64,000 bases of DNA from Pandoraea communis (GCF_902459745.1 NZ_CABPSJ010000006.1:327245-391244), one strand, 5' to 3'; positions 34,759 through 43,922 are shown, counted from the first letter of the stretch. Notes: a model not told the origin generated them from the sequence alone. Made by a program: numbers and translations.

Positions 34759-35497
34759 AGCGGCGGAACATGGTGGAAAACGCGCTCGGGGTGTCGTAAC
34801 CGACTTCGAGCGCCACCTGCGTGATGGGCCGCCCCGCGCTCAACAGCGGCAGCGCGCCGAGCAGGCGCATCTGCTGACGCCACTCCCGGAACGGCAAGCC
34901 GAACTCCGTCATGAAACGCCGCTCCAGCGTGCGGCTCGACGCCCCTACCTCGATCGCCCAGTCCTGCAAGCTGCGGGGATCGGCCGGTGTACTCAGGTAG
35001 CTATCGAAGATCTTGCGCAGACGAGGGTCTTGGGGCACTTGCAAGTGCAGCGGCGAGTCGCTCTTCCACTCGACTTCCTCGAGCAGCAGCGCCATGACGA
35101 GCGCGTCGCGGCCGTTGGGCGACCAGTCTTCGGGAAGCGTCATTGCGCGCAGGATCAACTCGCGCAATAAGGCGGAAACACGGATGACCACGGGCACGTC
35201 GGGTGCCGATATACCGCATCGGACCACGTCGACGTAGATCGTGCGCATTTCGACTCTGCCGCGCATGCGCACTTCATGCGCGATTTTCCCCGGAATCCAC
35301 AACGCGCGTTGCGGCGGTATCATCCAGAACGACGTGTCGGTGCGCACTTCGAGAATGCCAGCCCTTGCGTACATCAATTGCGCACGCTGATGGGAATGCG
35401 TTCGCACGACGTGGCCATCCGGATAATCTATCGCCAACGCGCCGACGGGGCGGTCATGCCCCTGAAATTCCAGGGGTACCGCACTTGTGATCGGCAT
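34706..35497 (-). CDS. AraC-family regulator with N-terminal cupin
   Basis: A 263-residue AraC/XylS-family activator. The N-terminal cupin-like domain has HSHQRAQLMYARAGILEV (about 37-55) and IPPQRALWIPGKIAHEV. Two helix-turn-helix motifs follow: DWAIEVGASSRTLERRFMTEFGLPFREW and ITQVALEVGYDTPSAFSTMFRRFMGVTPSEY. The layout resembles the NimR/YeaM group, whose members often control a drug efflux gene next door; no transporter gene lies here. Start chosen at ATG 35497, with weak Shine-Dalgarno support; the frame is open 28 codons further upstream. Confidence 0.88.
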   Translation of the reverse strand: MPITSAVPLEFQGHDRPVGALAIDYPDGHVVRTHSHQRAQLMYARAGILEVRTDTSFWMIPPQRALWIPGKIAHEVRMRGRVEMRTIYVDVVRCGISAPDVPVVIRVSALLRELILRAMTLPEDWSPNGRDALVMALLLEEVEWKSDSPLHLQVPQDPRLRKIFDSYLSTPADPRSLQDWAIEVGASSRTLERRFMTEFGLPFREWRQQMRLLGALPLLSAGRPITQVALEVGYDTPSAFSTMFRRFMGVTPSEYLTRARGQA

Positions 35498-35620
35498 CGG
35501 CACCAGGCCTGTCAAAGGCGTAATTTTTGGGTCGTTTTTGGCGATGTCTCCAGCGTAACACCGGCCGCGCCCGCCCACCAAGCTGAATCCCTTGGCGCGT
35601 CGTTGCTCGTTGCGTACCGT

Positions 35621-36019
35621 TCAGAACGGCTTGACGATCACCAACGCCACGATCACCGCCATCGAGACCAGTGTCACGGGCAGCGCACGCTGAAAAAGTG
35701 CGGGCGGTGTCGTGGCACCGTCGCGCTCGAGCCGACGGAGTGTGGCAGACAGGCGGCCGTGCAGCCCCGAGATGACCAGCACCAGAACCAGCTTGGCCAT
35801 CAGCCACGGTGCGCTCCACCAATTCGCCATGATCGCCAGCGTGGGGCCCGTTAGCCACACCACGATCAACGCGGGCGACGCCAGTCTATAGTCCGCGCGC
35901 CGCGCGAGGCGCCTCCATTCCGGCTGCACGAGACGCCCGCCCAGCGCCATCGTCACCATCCCGGCAATCAACGTAATCACCGCAATCAGATGCACAGCCT
36001 TGATCCACAAATAGAGCAT
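35621..36019 (-). CDS. small CopD/HemJ-like four-helix membrane protein
   Basis: A 132-residue protein with four hydrophobic helices (about 4-26, 48-66, 70-88, 110-130). IKAVHLIAV near the start and WLMAKLVLVLVISGLHGRLS resemble the HemJ/CopD superfamily, including the two conserved histidines and the AKL motif. HemJ is the protoporphyrinogen oxidase of many proteobacteria, but this protein is short and divergent, so I do not assign that role. It lies in a single-gene unit divergent from the DUF4148 gene. Confidence 0.6.
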   Translation of the reverse strand: MLYLWIKAVHLIAVITLIAGMVTMALGGRLVQPEWRRLARRADYRLASPALIVVWLTGPTLAIMANWWSAPWLMAKLVLVLVISGLHGRLSATLRRLERDGATTPPALFQRALPVTLVSMAVIVALVIVKPF

Positions 36020-36170
36020 CGGCGTCTCCTGGGGTGTCGATGAATTATTTCTTTATCAGCAAGAATTGCTTGTTCTAAGTCGCCTTTATCCACGGGGCCA
36101 GCACCAATAGACTTCTACTGTCGACGATGAAATCAACATCGCCCCTTTCAAAAGACAGGAGAAGAACATC

Positions 36171-36479
36171 ATGCAACGCCCCCTTATTACCTCTGCTCTG
36201 GTTTGTGCAATGCTGGCCGTCTCGGCCGGTTCGGCTTTCGCCAGCGACGCCTTCGAAGGTCCCTCGGAATTCTCGTGGGTGCCGCAAACCAGCGTTCTGA
36301 GCCGCGCTCAGGTGCGTCAGGAACTGATTCAGACTCAACAGGCCGGTCTCTTGGTTCAACACGACACCGTGTACCCGAAGACCGCCCCCAAGGCACAGCC
36401 GGTATCGGCCAGCGCTCCGGTCACGATGGGTTCGGTTGGCGGCCAGCAACGCGCCGGCATGACCTACTTCGGTTCGTAA
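36171..36479 (+). CDS. DUF4148 secreted small protein
   Basis: A 102-residue protein with a signal peptide (about 1-24, ending GSAFAS). The DUF4148 motif LSRAQVRQELIQTQQAGL (about 43-60) follows, a family abundant in Burkholderiales with unknown function. The mature part is ~78 residues, mostly disordered, and ends RAGMTYFGS. A good AGGAGAAGAAC precedes the ATG. The 3' region holds two more hairpins and a terminator, which may be its 3' UTR or a separate RNA. Confidence 0.85.
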   Translation: MQRPLITSALVCAMLAVSAGSAFASDAFEGPSEFSWVPQTSVLSRAQVRQELIQTQQAGLLVQHDTVYPKTAPKAQPVSASAPVTMGSVGGQQRAGMTYFGS

Positions 36480-36490
36480 TGTAACTCGCC

Positions 36491-36523
36491 GCGCCGCGCG
36501 CCTCTCATTAGAGGCCCCGGCGC
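36491..36523 (+). other. hairpin just after the DUF4148 gene
   Basis: GCGCCG-cgc-GCCTCT pairs with AGAGGC...CGGCGC around CATT, followed by GTTGTTCTG. It is a possible weak terminator for the gene. Confidence 0.45.
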
Positions 36524-36604
36524 GTTGTTCTGCGCATAACGACGCGCCGGCATCCGCCGACGCATAGCGTGATCTCCGGTCTTCCCGACCCAAGACTCCT
36601 GTCG

Positions 36605-36663
36605 CTGTGCGTAGTGGTTCAACGCACAGGACTTTGCCCGTCGCTCCTGCGACGGGCTTTTTT
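36605..36663 (+). ncRNA. candidate small RNA or 3' UTR with tandem hairpins
   Basis: CTGTGCGT-agtggttca-ACGCACAG (36605-36629) is followed by GCCCGTCGC-tcct-GCGACGGGC and six T (36636-36663). The upstream DUF4148 gene ends 125 bases earlier and already has its own hairpin, so this may be an independent RNA or a processed 3' end. No clear promoter is visible. Confidence 0.4.
36636..36663 (+). terminator. rho-independent terminator, plus strand
   Basis: A 9-bp GC-rich stem with a 4-base loop and a T6 tail. Confidence 0.85.
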
Positions 36664-36723
36664 AGCGAACCGCTGTGCAGCCGGCCGGTTCGCGAGATCC
36701 CCAATGCCGTGCCCGGAAACGAC

Positions 36724-36745
36724 GAAGCCCGCCGAAGCGGGCTTC
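36724..36745. terminator. hairpin after dienelactone hydrolase
   Basis: GAAGCCCGC-cgaa-GCGGGCTTC lies 28 bases past the stop of the minus-strand hydrolase gene. T-runs are poor on both strands, so it would be a modest bidirectional terminator. Confidence 0.55.
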
Positions 36746-36773
36746 TTGCCGTTCTACCGCACGACGTCAAGAC

Positions 36774-37484
36774 TTACTTCGTCAGCCACTTCGCGAGGAA
36801 CTCCAGCGCGCGGCCGTGAGCCAACGCCGCCGACGGCTGATGATACGAACCACGTGCCCAGCAGTTGAAGCCGTGATCGGCCTCTGGGTACACGAACACT
36901 TCGGTGTTCGGACGCGACTTCACGGCATCGCTCACGGCGCTCACGATATCCGGCGTGATGTGACTGTCCAATGCGCCATAGTGGAACTGCACCGGCACGT
37001 TCAGCTTGGCCGCCTCGCCTAGATAGTTGTGAATGCCGCCGCCGTAATACGGCACGGCGGCGTCGACCAGCCCGCGTGCCGCGCTCAGGTACGACAGCAG
37101 ACCGCCAAAGCAATAGCCGACAACGGCGACCTTCGCATGGCCGTCGATCTTGGCGCGAAGCACCTTGGCCGTGGCTTCGATGTCTTTCACGGCCTTCTCG
37201 ACGTCGACCGACTGGCGCAGTTCCATCGCCCGGGCCAGGTCATCGCCCGAATAGCCCAATTCCACGCGCGGGGCGGCGCGCCAGAAGATGTCCGGCGCGA
37301 GCACCACGTAGCCGTCCATCGCGTATTGATCGGCAACGCCGCGAATGTGTTCGTTCACGCCGAAGATTTCCTGCACCAGCACGATGCCCGGGGCATTCGC
37401 CGTCTTACCCGACGGCGGCAAAGCCAGATAGGCATCGAAGGCGCCGTCCACGGTTTCGACACGGATCCATTGACTGTTCGACAC
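36774..37484 (-). CDS. dienelactone hydrolase family protein
   Basis: A 236-residue alpha/beta hydrolase. The catalytic triad of the family is readable: Cys125 in GYCFGG, Asp173 in GALDSHI and His204 in ADHGFNC. Dienelactone hydrolases open the lactone in chlorocatechol ortho-cleavage, but many paralogues act on other esters, and none of the other ortho-pathway genes is nearby. Start MSNSQWIRVETVDG at 37484 behind a GGAGTAA sequence. Confidence 0.9.
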   Translation of the reverse strand: MSNSQWIRVETVDGAFDAYLALPPSGKTANAPGIVLVQEIFGVNEHIRGVADQYAMDGYVVLAPDIFWRAAPRVELGYSGDDLARAMELRQSVDVEKAVKDIEATAKVLRAKIDGHAKVAVVGYCFGGLLSYLSAARGLVDAAVPYYGGGIHNYLGEAAKLNVPVQFHYGALDSHITPDIVSAVSDAVKSRPNTEVFVYPEADHGFNCWARGSYHQPSAALAHGRALEFLAKWLTK

Positions 37485-37758
37485 GGAAGTTACTCCATCA
37501 AAGAAAGGGGGGATGCCTGCGCCGGGCAGTGTCCGGACGCCCGCAGAAACGGGGCGCCGCAGACAGCGCCGGCCGCGCGCAGTGAGGCCGGATCAGTATA
37601 GGCACTTTTGCGCTGCCGCACAGCACGCGGCAAAGCCCGCCGTACAAGGCTGTGCGGGCAGTGAGCAAGCGCACATCGTCACCTTGCGCCGCCAGTCCTC
37701 AACACCTCGCCCGCATCACGCGTCGCACGGTTTCGACGGCCGAACCCGAGTCGCGCAT

Positions 37759-38166
37759 TCACCCCGCGAGTGCGGCGTCGAGCAGCTTCGCCACGCCGCC
37801 AAATCCCGCCGCCTGCGCAGAGCCGATGCCATACAGGGCACTCAATGACGGCCCGGGATTCAGAAAATCCACCCGCACCTCGTCGGCGGACGCCGCCCAC
37901 ACCATTACCTTGAGCGGCAACTCCAGCCCGGCATGCGGATTGGCGGCCATCACCGGGGTGCCGCCCTTCGGGTTGCCGAAGAGCAGCAGGCGTGTCGGTC
38001 GTAGTTCCAGTCCGGCGGACGCGGCCGCCGCACGCTGATCGATGTCCGCGAAGATCGTCATGCCGTGTTGCTTGAGCGCATCGATCACGCGCGTCAGTGT
38101 GGCGTTGAAATCCACCGGGCTGCGCCATGACGTGACAGTGGCGGGATGCACGAAATCGGCTGTCAT
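37759..38166 (-). CDS. DUF302 domain protein
   Basis: A 135-residue protein made almost entirely of a DUF302 domain, with the typical FADIDQRAAAASAGLELRPTRLLLFGNPKGGTPVM and PLKVMVWA segments. Its function is unknown in the family; it is often fused to or near redox proteins. The ATG at 38166 follows GAGGAGACCCCGT. The neighbours are a dienelactone hydrolase and LysR on the same strand, but the gaps of 270 and 200 bases argue against one operon. Confidence 0.85.
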   Translation of the reverse strand: MTADFVHPATVTSWRSPVDFNATLTRVIDALKQHGMTIFADIDQRAAAASAGLELRPTRLLLFGNPKGGTPVMAANPHAGLELPLKVMVWAASADEVRVDFLNPGPSLSALYGIGSAQAAGFGGVAKLLDAALAG

Positions 38167-38364
38167 ACGGGGTCTCCTCGAACGCTGTGGCCGGAGTCGA
38201 AAGCCATTCCCGCGCCCGTTTGCGCGGCGAACGATCAGTGTAACGCCACACGCTTGTCCCTCCCGATGCTGCGCCACCCTCTGCGCGAAGCCATCGCGCG
38301 AAGCGTTGAAACCGGTGGATACCGCAGTCACCGTCCCGACATTGCGCGCGCCGTTGCATCCGGT

Positions 38365-39297
38365 TCATTCCTGAGGCACCGCCATGATTCGCTCGTTCCA
38401 CTGCGGCAGCCATTCCAGCAAGAACTGCGCAAAGCCTTCCGCCGCCGGCGAGGCGGCGCGAGACAGCGGACGATAGACACACACCTGACGAATCGTCTCG
38501 GGCGCCACGACACGCCGCATCACCAAACCGAACGGATGCGCGAGCGCGGCCACATAGCCGGGTGTCAGCGTCGCGGCCAGCCCTTGCGCCGCGACACCGA
38601 GTGCCGTCGTGACGTTATCGACGACATCGATAGGTGTGATGCGCGCGTCGGGCGGCGCGGACAAGCGCATTTGCGCCACGCTGCGTTCATGATCGCGTCC
38701 GGCGGCTACGAGCGGCGTGTCGCGCAAGTCTGCCCAACGCACGCGGCGCCGGCGTGCAAGCGGGTGATCGGGCGTGCACCACAACACCCAGGGACTGTCG
38801 AACGCGGGTGCTCCTGCGACATGCGCGCCGGTGGCACGGTTGGGACCGATGGCCAGATCGAGATCGCCGTTGGCGACATGATCGATGAGCATATCCACCG
38901 GCGTGTCGACCACGCGCACCACGACCTTGGGCCGCGTGTCGGCGTAAGCGCGAATCGCCGCAGGCAGCGCCATGCTGGCGAGCACGAGCGGCGCCCCCAC
39001 GCGCACGATGCCGGCTGCGCGGTTGCGCAGATCGTCGGCGGTCTTCTCGGCAGCCTGCACATGGCGCAGCACCGATTCGGCCGAGGCGAGGAAATCGCGC
39101 CCCGCGCTGGACAACGCCACTCGCCGGGTGGTGCGATCGAAGATGCGAAAGCCGAGCACCGATTCGAGTTCGGCGACGAGTTGGCTCACGGCGGACGACG
39201 TGAGCCCCAGCCGGTTGCCGGCCTCCGCAAAACTATGCAATTCGGCGATGGCCACCAAGGCTTCGAACTGGCGGAGCGTAACGCGGGTCAGGGGCAT
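38365..39297 (-). CDS. LysR-type regulator, likely controlling the hpa-like operon
   Basis: A 310-residue LysR-family activator. The N-terminal helix-turn-helix (about 5-65) has LRQFEALVAIAELHSFAEAGNRLGLTSSAVSQLVAELE, and the C-terminal substrate domain follows. It lies directly downstream of the catabolic operon on the same strand, with its own promoter region. An 18-bp sequence ahead of it (39333-39350) recurs exactly, in reverse orientation, ahead of hpaH (45713-45730), so the regulator probably acts at both. The inducer is unknown; E. coli hpa genes use MarR and AraC type regulators instead. Confidence 0.9.
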   Translation of the reverse strand: MPLTRVTLRQFEALVAIAELHSFAEAGNRLGLTSSAVSQLVAELESVLGFRIFDRTTRRVALSSAGRDFLASAESVLRHVQAAEKTADDLRNRAAGIVRVGAPLVLASMALPAAIRAYADTRPKVVVRVVDTPVDMLIDHVANGDLDLAIGPNRATGAHVAGAPAFDSPWVLWCTPDHPLARRRRVRWADLRDTPLVAAGRDHERSVAQMRLSAPPDARITPIDVVDNVTTALGVAAQGLAATLTPGYVAALAHPFGLVMRRVVAPETIRQVCVYRPLSRAASPAAEGFAQFLLEWLPQWNERIMAVPQE

Positions 39298-39332
39298 GAC
39301 GTGTCGATTATCAAGTTTTGCTGACGAATAGA

Positions 39333-39382
39333 CCAAAATCGATTGATTGTTCCGTGAAGGGGCGTCGCCCACAATCGATTGT
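39333..39382 (-). promoter_or_regulatory. LysR operator and promoter region
   Basis: This region contains CCAAAATCGATTGATTGT (39333-39350), which recurs exactly on the opposite strand at 45713-45730, and a 12-bp palindrome ACAATCGATTGT (39371-39382). On the minus strand TTGGTC followed 18 bases later by GATAAT is a possible promoter for the regulator gene overlapping the motif. The remainder of the gap 39383-39572 shows no gene. Confidence 0.6.
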
Positions 39383-39572
39383 TGAAATTCACACGCCCCG
39401 TGTCAGCACAAGGTCAACCTGTCGATCCGCATTGATTTCGACGACGAGCGCCTGCCGGTCATGCAGGCCGTATGCAACGCCGAATCTGCGGTGCCGGCGG
39501 ATATCGAGCCGCTGCCCCGCGGATCGTCAAAAAGGGCACCGAGGTGCTTTTTTGCTTCGCCAGACGACCGGC

Positions 39573-40562
39573 TTATTGTGGATACAACCCATGCACCCGC
39601 CCGAAGAGCCGCGTCAGGCCGAGCAAGGCGTCGATGTTGGGCGTGGGAACGGCTACGCGCTGGCCGATCTCTCGCACCGCGCCGACCAACGCGTCGAGTT
39701 CGATAGGACGCTGCGCTTGCACGTCCTGCAGCATCGATGTCTTGACCGCGCCCAGCTTGGCCGTCACCTCATGCCGGTCTTCGGGCGACTGCTCGATCGC
39801 GCAACCGATCTTTGCGCCGATCGCCGCCGCCTCGCGCATCGCCGCCGAGCAAAACGCCCGCACGAGCGGATCGTCCAGCAACCGATCGATGGTCGCCCCC
39901 GTGATCGCCGAGACCGGATTCATCGTCAGATTGCCCCACAGCTTGTACCAGATGTCGAGACGCACGTTCTCCGACGCCGTCACGTCGAAACCCGCACGCG
40001 TGAGCAGTGCCGCAAGCCGTTGCACACGCTCGCTCGTTCCGCCGCCCGGCTCGCCGATGATGAGGCCTCGCCCCATCTTGTGATCGACCAATCCCGGCGC
40101 CGGTGTCGCCGCACTCGCATGCACCACACAACCGATCACGTTCGCCTGCGGAATCGCCGCGCCAATCGCCCCTTGCGGATCGACGCTCGTCAACGTCTCG
40201 TCGCCAAAAGGCGTCACGCCTTTGCAAAACCACCAAGGCACGCCGTTCATCGCGGGCAACACCAGCGTCTGCGGCCCGAGCAACGGCGCGACGCACGCAG
40301 CCACCTGCGCGAGCGCCGGCCCCTTCACCGCAATCACGACCAGATCCTGAACGCCCAGCTTCGCCGCCTCTTCCAGCGGATACACCGCCGCGACCGGCGC
40401 CACTGCCAGCGTCTCACCCTGCTTCACTCGCCAGCCGTGCTCACGCAGCGCCGCCAGCGTCGCGCCGCGCGCCAGCGCACTAACCTGCGCCTCGCCCGTT
40501 GCCGCGAGCTTCAAACCGAGCAAACCACCGATGGCACCCGCGCCAATGATCGTCACCTTCAT
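39573..40562 (-). CDS. ketopantoate-reductase-family protein in the catabolic operon
   Basis: A 329-residue ApbA/PanE-like oxidoreductase with the NADPH-binding GAGAIGG (about 6-12) and the C-terminal NPVSAITGATIDRLLDDP signature. PanE reduces 2-oxopantoate to pantoate, but proteins of this family embedded in catabolic operons often reduce other 2-oxo acids. It begins 4 bases after the stop of the FAH gene, behind AGGAGTGAAGG, so it belongs to the hpaH-hpaI-hpaE-hpaD unit. I infer no specific substrate. Confidence 0.85.
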   Translation of the reverse strand: MKVTIIGAGAIGGLLGLKLAATGEAQVSALARGATLAALREHGWRVKQGETLAVAPVAAVYPLEEAAKLGVQDLVVIAVKGPALAQVAACVAPLLGPQTLVLPAMNGVPWWFCKGVTPFGDETLTSVDPQGAIGAAIPQANVIGCVVHASAATPAPGLVDHKMGRGLIIGEPGGGTSERVQRLAALLTRAGFDVTASENVRLDIWYKLWGNLTMNPVSAITGATIDRLLDDPLVRAFCSAAMREAAAIGAKIGCAIEQSPEDRHEVTAKLGAVKTSMLQDVQAQRPIELDALVGAVREIGQRVAVPTPNIDALLGLTRLFGRVHGLYPQ

Positions 40563-40566
40563 GCCT

Positions 40567-41517
40567 TCACTCCTGTCGATGTGCCGCGAGTCGATAGTTT
40601 TCCTTGAATCGCTCCGGCACCCGTTCATCAAAGCCCAGCGCCACCCGGCGCACTTCAGGGCTGTCGCCCGGCGCATGCCCCACTCCTAACGCCGCCGCAC
40701 GCGGCGCGTCGATACGCACGACCATGCCGGAAAGCCGTCCGAGTTCCGTGATCTCGCACTCCACGAGATCGCCGGCGTCAACAGAGCGCGAATGACAGGG
40801 CGTACCCATCAGGATCACATCGCCCGGCACCAGCGTGATGTGCCGTGCAAGGTCCGCGATCACGTAGTGCGGACCCCAGATCGTCTCGTCGCCGATATCC
40901 GCTTCCTGCACAACGCGCCCATTGCGATACGTGCGCAATGTCTGCGCGAACAGATTCACGCCGCGCACGATGCCGGGGCCGATGGGCAACAGCGTATCGG
41001 CGCCCTTCACGCGCAGCATCGAACCCTGATCCGTGTCGCGAAAGTCTTGCAGTCCCATATCCAGCGCCGGGCAGAAGCCTTCGACGTAATCCCACGCCTC
41101 ATCCGGCAGCACATTCCGGCACGTACGCCCGATCACCACGGCGTACTCGCCCTCGTAGTTCAGATAGCGGCAGTCCGCTGGTTTGAGGATCTGACCACCG
41201 TGCCCGTTCAACGAGGTCGGCGGCTTCGTGAAGTACGTCGGGGTGTCCGTCGGCTGCGGCTTGTTGCGCGTCTCCATGCTACGCGAGCGATAGGAGATAT
41301 GCACCGCGACAATTTTCGACGGCTCGACCGGCGGCAGGTGCGCCACCGTCTGCGGATCGACGGTGCGCCCGTCATCAAGCCGCAGCAGTCCGCGCTCTGC
41401 CCCTTCCTCGACGATCGTGCCCCAGAACGCGCTGCCGCCGAGCAGGATACGACGGCGTTCGACACGCGGGCCGCGCATTACGGCAGGCAATTCGCGCAAC
41501 GGAAATTGGAAGTCCAT
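40567..41517 (-). CDS. FAH-family isomerase/decarboxylase, HpaG-like
   Basis: A 316-residue fumarylacetoacetate hydrolase-fold protein. Acidic metal ligands are seen in YEGEYAVVIG and DMGLQDFRDTD, and GDVILMGTPCHSRSVDAGDLVECEI is typical of the family. In the homoprotocatechuate pathway HpaG decarboxylates and isomerises 5-carboxymethyl-2-oxo-hex-3-ene-dioate. E. coli HpaG is two fused FAH domains; here there is only one, with an N-terminal SH3-like part. It follows hpaD by 12 bases. Confidence 0.82.
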   Translation of the reverse strand: MDFQFPLRELPAVMRGPRVERRRILLGGSAFWGTIVEEGAERGLLRLDDGRTVDPQTVAHLPPVEPSKIVAVHISYRSRSMETRNKPQPTDTPTYFTKPPTSLNGHGGQILKPADCRYLNYEGEYAVVIGRTCRNVLPDEAWDYVEGFCPALDMGLQDFRDTDQGSMLRVKGADTLLPIGPGIVRGVNLFAQTLRTYRNGRVVQEADIGDETIWGPHYVIADLARHITLVPGDVILMGTPCHSRSVDAGDLVECEITELGRLSGMVVRIDAPRAAALGVGHAPGDSPEVRRVALGFDERVPERFKENYRLAAHRQE

Positions 41518-41529
41518 GGTCTCGCCTTG

Positions 41530-42393
41530 TCAGAGGGTGTCGAACCAGATATGCACGTTGCCGGTGCCGCGCGCGTTCTCGTACTCGGACAACACCGTGC
41601 CCGCGTTACGGCACGCCGCGCCGCCCAACGCCCCTACCATCTGCAAATAGTGCGCTCCGTGCGCTTCCCACGGTCGCGTGCGGTAGTCGTCGTCCCAATC
41701 GGCCAGAATCCGGTCGTGACGCCCCTCTCGAAACGCCTCGATCGCCCGCTTGTCGCTCGCGATATTCTCCGGACGCGACACATTGCTCTCGTGGAAAATG
41801 CGCGGATGATTCGGCTTCCAGTCGATACCGTTGAACTTGTGACTCAACGCCCCCGACGCCAGCATCACCACGCGTAGGTGACTGCGGCGAATCGCCTCGC
41901 CGATCACTTCGCCCGACTCCAGGAAATGCGGCGTCTCGCAGTTCTGGCACGAACTCACGGTGACGATCGGCCACCCGTCGAGCCGCATCTGCTTGATGAC
42001 GTTGATCGTCGGATAATGGCGCGGCAAATCGGGATGCTGCACCGCGCGGGCGCGCACGCCACGCTCGCGCGCGACGGCGTCGATGCCCAGCGCCAGCTCC
42101 GGATGCCCGCGATAGTCGTACGGCACACCGTGCAGATACCACGGCATCTCGTCGGAGATGTACCTGCCCGAGTAGTGCGCACCGCCATCGATCAGGTGAT
42201 AGCCCGTGGTGAACCAGTGCGAGTCGAAAATCACGATGACGTCCGGGCGCGCCGCCACGATGTGCTCACGCACCCGCGCATAGCCGGGAATCAGGTCCGA
42301 ATCCGCTCCCGCGCCCTGCAATACGCGAAACTCCTCGCACTGCATCAGGCCGGGGTGATGCGACACCAGTGCCGCGCCGACGATCTGTCCCAT
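41530..42393 (-). CDS. hpaD: extradiol ring-cleavage dioxygenase, HpaD-like
   Basis: A 287-residue class III (LigB-fold) Fe(II) dioxygenase that cleaves homoprotocatechuate or a similar catechol between carbons 2 and 3. Likely iron ligands are His12/13 (SHHPGL) and His59 (IFDSHWF), with a Glu later in the protein; the second-shell motif VMLASGALSHKF and GRYISDEMPWYLHG align with E. coli HpaD as I remember it. The start ATG 42393 follows GAGGAG. Third in line after hpaI and hpaE on the transcript. Confidence 0.85.
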   Translation of the reverse strand: MGQIVGAALVSHHPGLMQCEEFRVLQGAGADSDLIPGYARVREHIVAARPDVIVIFDSHWFTTGYHLIDGGAHYSGRYISDEMPWYLHGVPYDYRGHPELALGIDAVARERGVRARAVQHPDLPRHYPTINVIKQMRLDGWPIVTVSSCQNCETPHFLESGEVIGEAIRRSHLRVVMLASGALSHKFNGIDWKPNHPRIFHESNVSRPENIASDKRAIEAFREGRHDRILADWDDDYRTRPWEAHGAHYLQMVGALGGAACRNAGTVLSEYENARGTGNVHIWFDTL

Positions 42394-42446
42394 GTTGCGC
42401 TCCTCTCCTCTCGTTGTGATGTCGTTATGTCGCTGTGCGCGGCGCA

Positions 42447-43922
42447 TCAGCGATGGCTGAAGCTCGCCTTGAACGGTTGCCGGGGTACGACGACATCCTT
42501 GACGTCGCAGAAGAATTCGAAACTCCAGTCGCCGCCTTCGCGTCCGATGCCCGAGCGTTTGATGCCGCCGAACGGCGCGGCAAGATCGCGAATGCCGAAA
42601 CTGTTGATCCAGATGAAGCCGGTGCGAACGCGCTCCGCCACGGCAATGGCACGCGCCTCGTCGCCATAACACACGCCGCCCAGCCCGTAGTCGGTGCCAT
42701 TGGCCATATCGACGACTTCGTCGTCGTTTGCGAACGTTTGCAGGGTGAGCACGGGACCGAAGACCTCCTGCTGCACGATCTCGTCGCGCTGGCGCAAATC
42801 GGTAAGCAGCGTCGGCGCGAAATACTGCGCGCCGAACGGATGCCGCGTGCCGCCCCAGAGCACACGCGCGCCCCCTGCGACAGCACGTTCGACGAAGCTC
42901 TGCACGCGCTCCAGTTGGCGCATGTGAATGATCGGACCGATCTCGGTAGCCCCGTCGCGCGGATCGCCCACCACCAGACGCTCAACCTGCGCTCGCAGCT
43001 TTTCGGTAAACAGCGTCGCCACGCCGGCATGCACCAGCAAACGGGTGCCCGCCAGGCACACCTGTCCCGCGTTGCGATACATCAATGCGGCGGTTGCGGC
43101 GGCGGCGTCGAGATCGGCATCCGCCAGCACGATGAAGGCCGACTTGCCGCCCAGTTCCAGACTGCAAGGCACGAGGTTGGCCGCCGCCGTCTTCGCTATC
43201 CACTTGGCCGTTGCCACCGATCCCGTGAACGAGATACGGGCGAGCCGTGCGTCGCTCACGAGCGCCGCCCCAGTCACTGCCCCCGAGCCCTGCAACAGAT
43301 TGAACACGCCTGGCGGCAAGCCCGCTTCGTGCGCGCAGTCGGCGAGCAGCGAGGAAGTGAGTGGCGCCCACTCCGGGGCCTTCAATACCACCGTGTTGCC
43401 AGATGCGAGCGCCGGACCGATCTTCCATGTCGCAAGCATCAGCGGCGAATTCCATGGTGTGATCACCGCAACCACCCCTGCCGGGTCGTGACGCACGAGG
43501 TGGCGCGCCTGCGGCGTCTCGATCACGCGGTCTTGCAACGTCAATGCATGCTCGGCGAACCATGTGAGGTTCTGCATCGCCCGCGGCACCACGCCGTGTG
43601 CCATACGCGAGCGCAGCACACCCGCGTCGGCACTCTCCAACGTAGCGAAAGCGTCGGCGCGACGCCCGATCGCCTCGGCAAAGCGCTGAAGATACGGCTG
43701 ACGCCCCGCCGCTCCCAGCGCCGCCCACGAGGGAAACGCCAGCGCTGCCGACGTCACCGCCGCATCGACATGCGTCAGACTGCCACCGGCGATGTCGCCA
43801 AGCCGGGTCTGGTCGATGGGCGAGAAGCACTCGAAGGTATCGTCGGACGCCACGCGGCGACCGTCGATATAGTGGTCGGGCGATACCGATACGCCGGTGA
43901 CGTCAAAGCGGGTAGCACTCAT
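42447..43922 (-). CDS. hpaE: aldehyde dehydrogenase, HpaE-like
   Basis: A 491-residue NAD(P)-dependent aldehyde dehydrogenase. The catalytic Cys289 is in GQVCLAG and the general base Glu256 in LELGGK; the cofactor motif SFTGSVATAK is present. By context it should oxidise 5-carboxymethyl-2-hydroxymuconate semialdehyde, the product of HpaD. Lies 53 bases before hpaD and 52 after hpaI on the transcript. Confidence 0.9.
   Translation of the reverse strand: MSATRFDVTGVSVSPDHYIDGRRVASDDTFECFSPIDQTRLGDIAGGSLTHVDAAVTSAALAFPSWAALGAAGRQPYLQRFAEAIGRRADAFATLESADAGVLRSRMAHGVVPRAMQNLTWFAEHALTLQDRVIETPQARHLVRHDPAGVVAVITPWNSPLMLATWKIGPALASGNTVVLKAPEWAPLTSSLLADCAHEAGLPPGVFNLLQGSGAVTGAALVSDARLARISFTGSVATAKWIAKTAAANLVPCSLELGGKSAFIVLADADLDAAAATAALMYRNAGQVCLAGTRLLVHAGVATLFTEKLRAQVERLVVGDPRDGATEIGPIIHMRQLERVQSFVERAVAGGARVLWGGTRHPFGAQYFAPTLLTDLRQRDEIVQQEVFGPVLTLQTFANDDEVVDMANGTDYGLGGVCYGDEARAIAVAERVRTGFIWINSFGIRDLAAPFGGIKRSGIGREGGDWSFEFFCDVKDVVVPRQPFKASFSHR

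Noticed and set aside
36774-37484. Dienelactone hydrolase as part of an ortho-cleavage pathway
   Set aside because: No catechol 1,2-dioxygenase or cycloisomerase gene is present; the nearby pathway is of the meta-cleavage type and lies in a separate unit.
33857-37615. The 15-base sequence GGCACTTTTGCGCTG occurs at 33857 and 37601
   Set aside because: A few repeated 15-mers are expected by chance in 64 kb, and the two copies have no shared position relative to genes.
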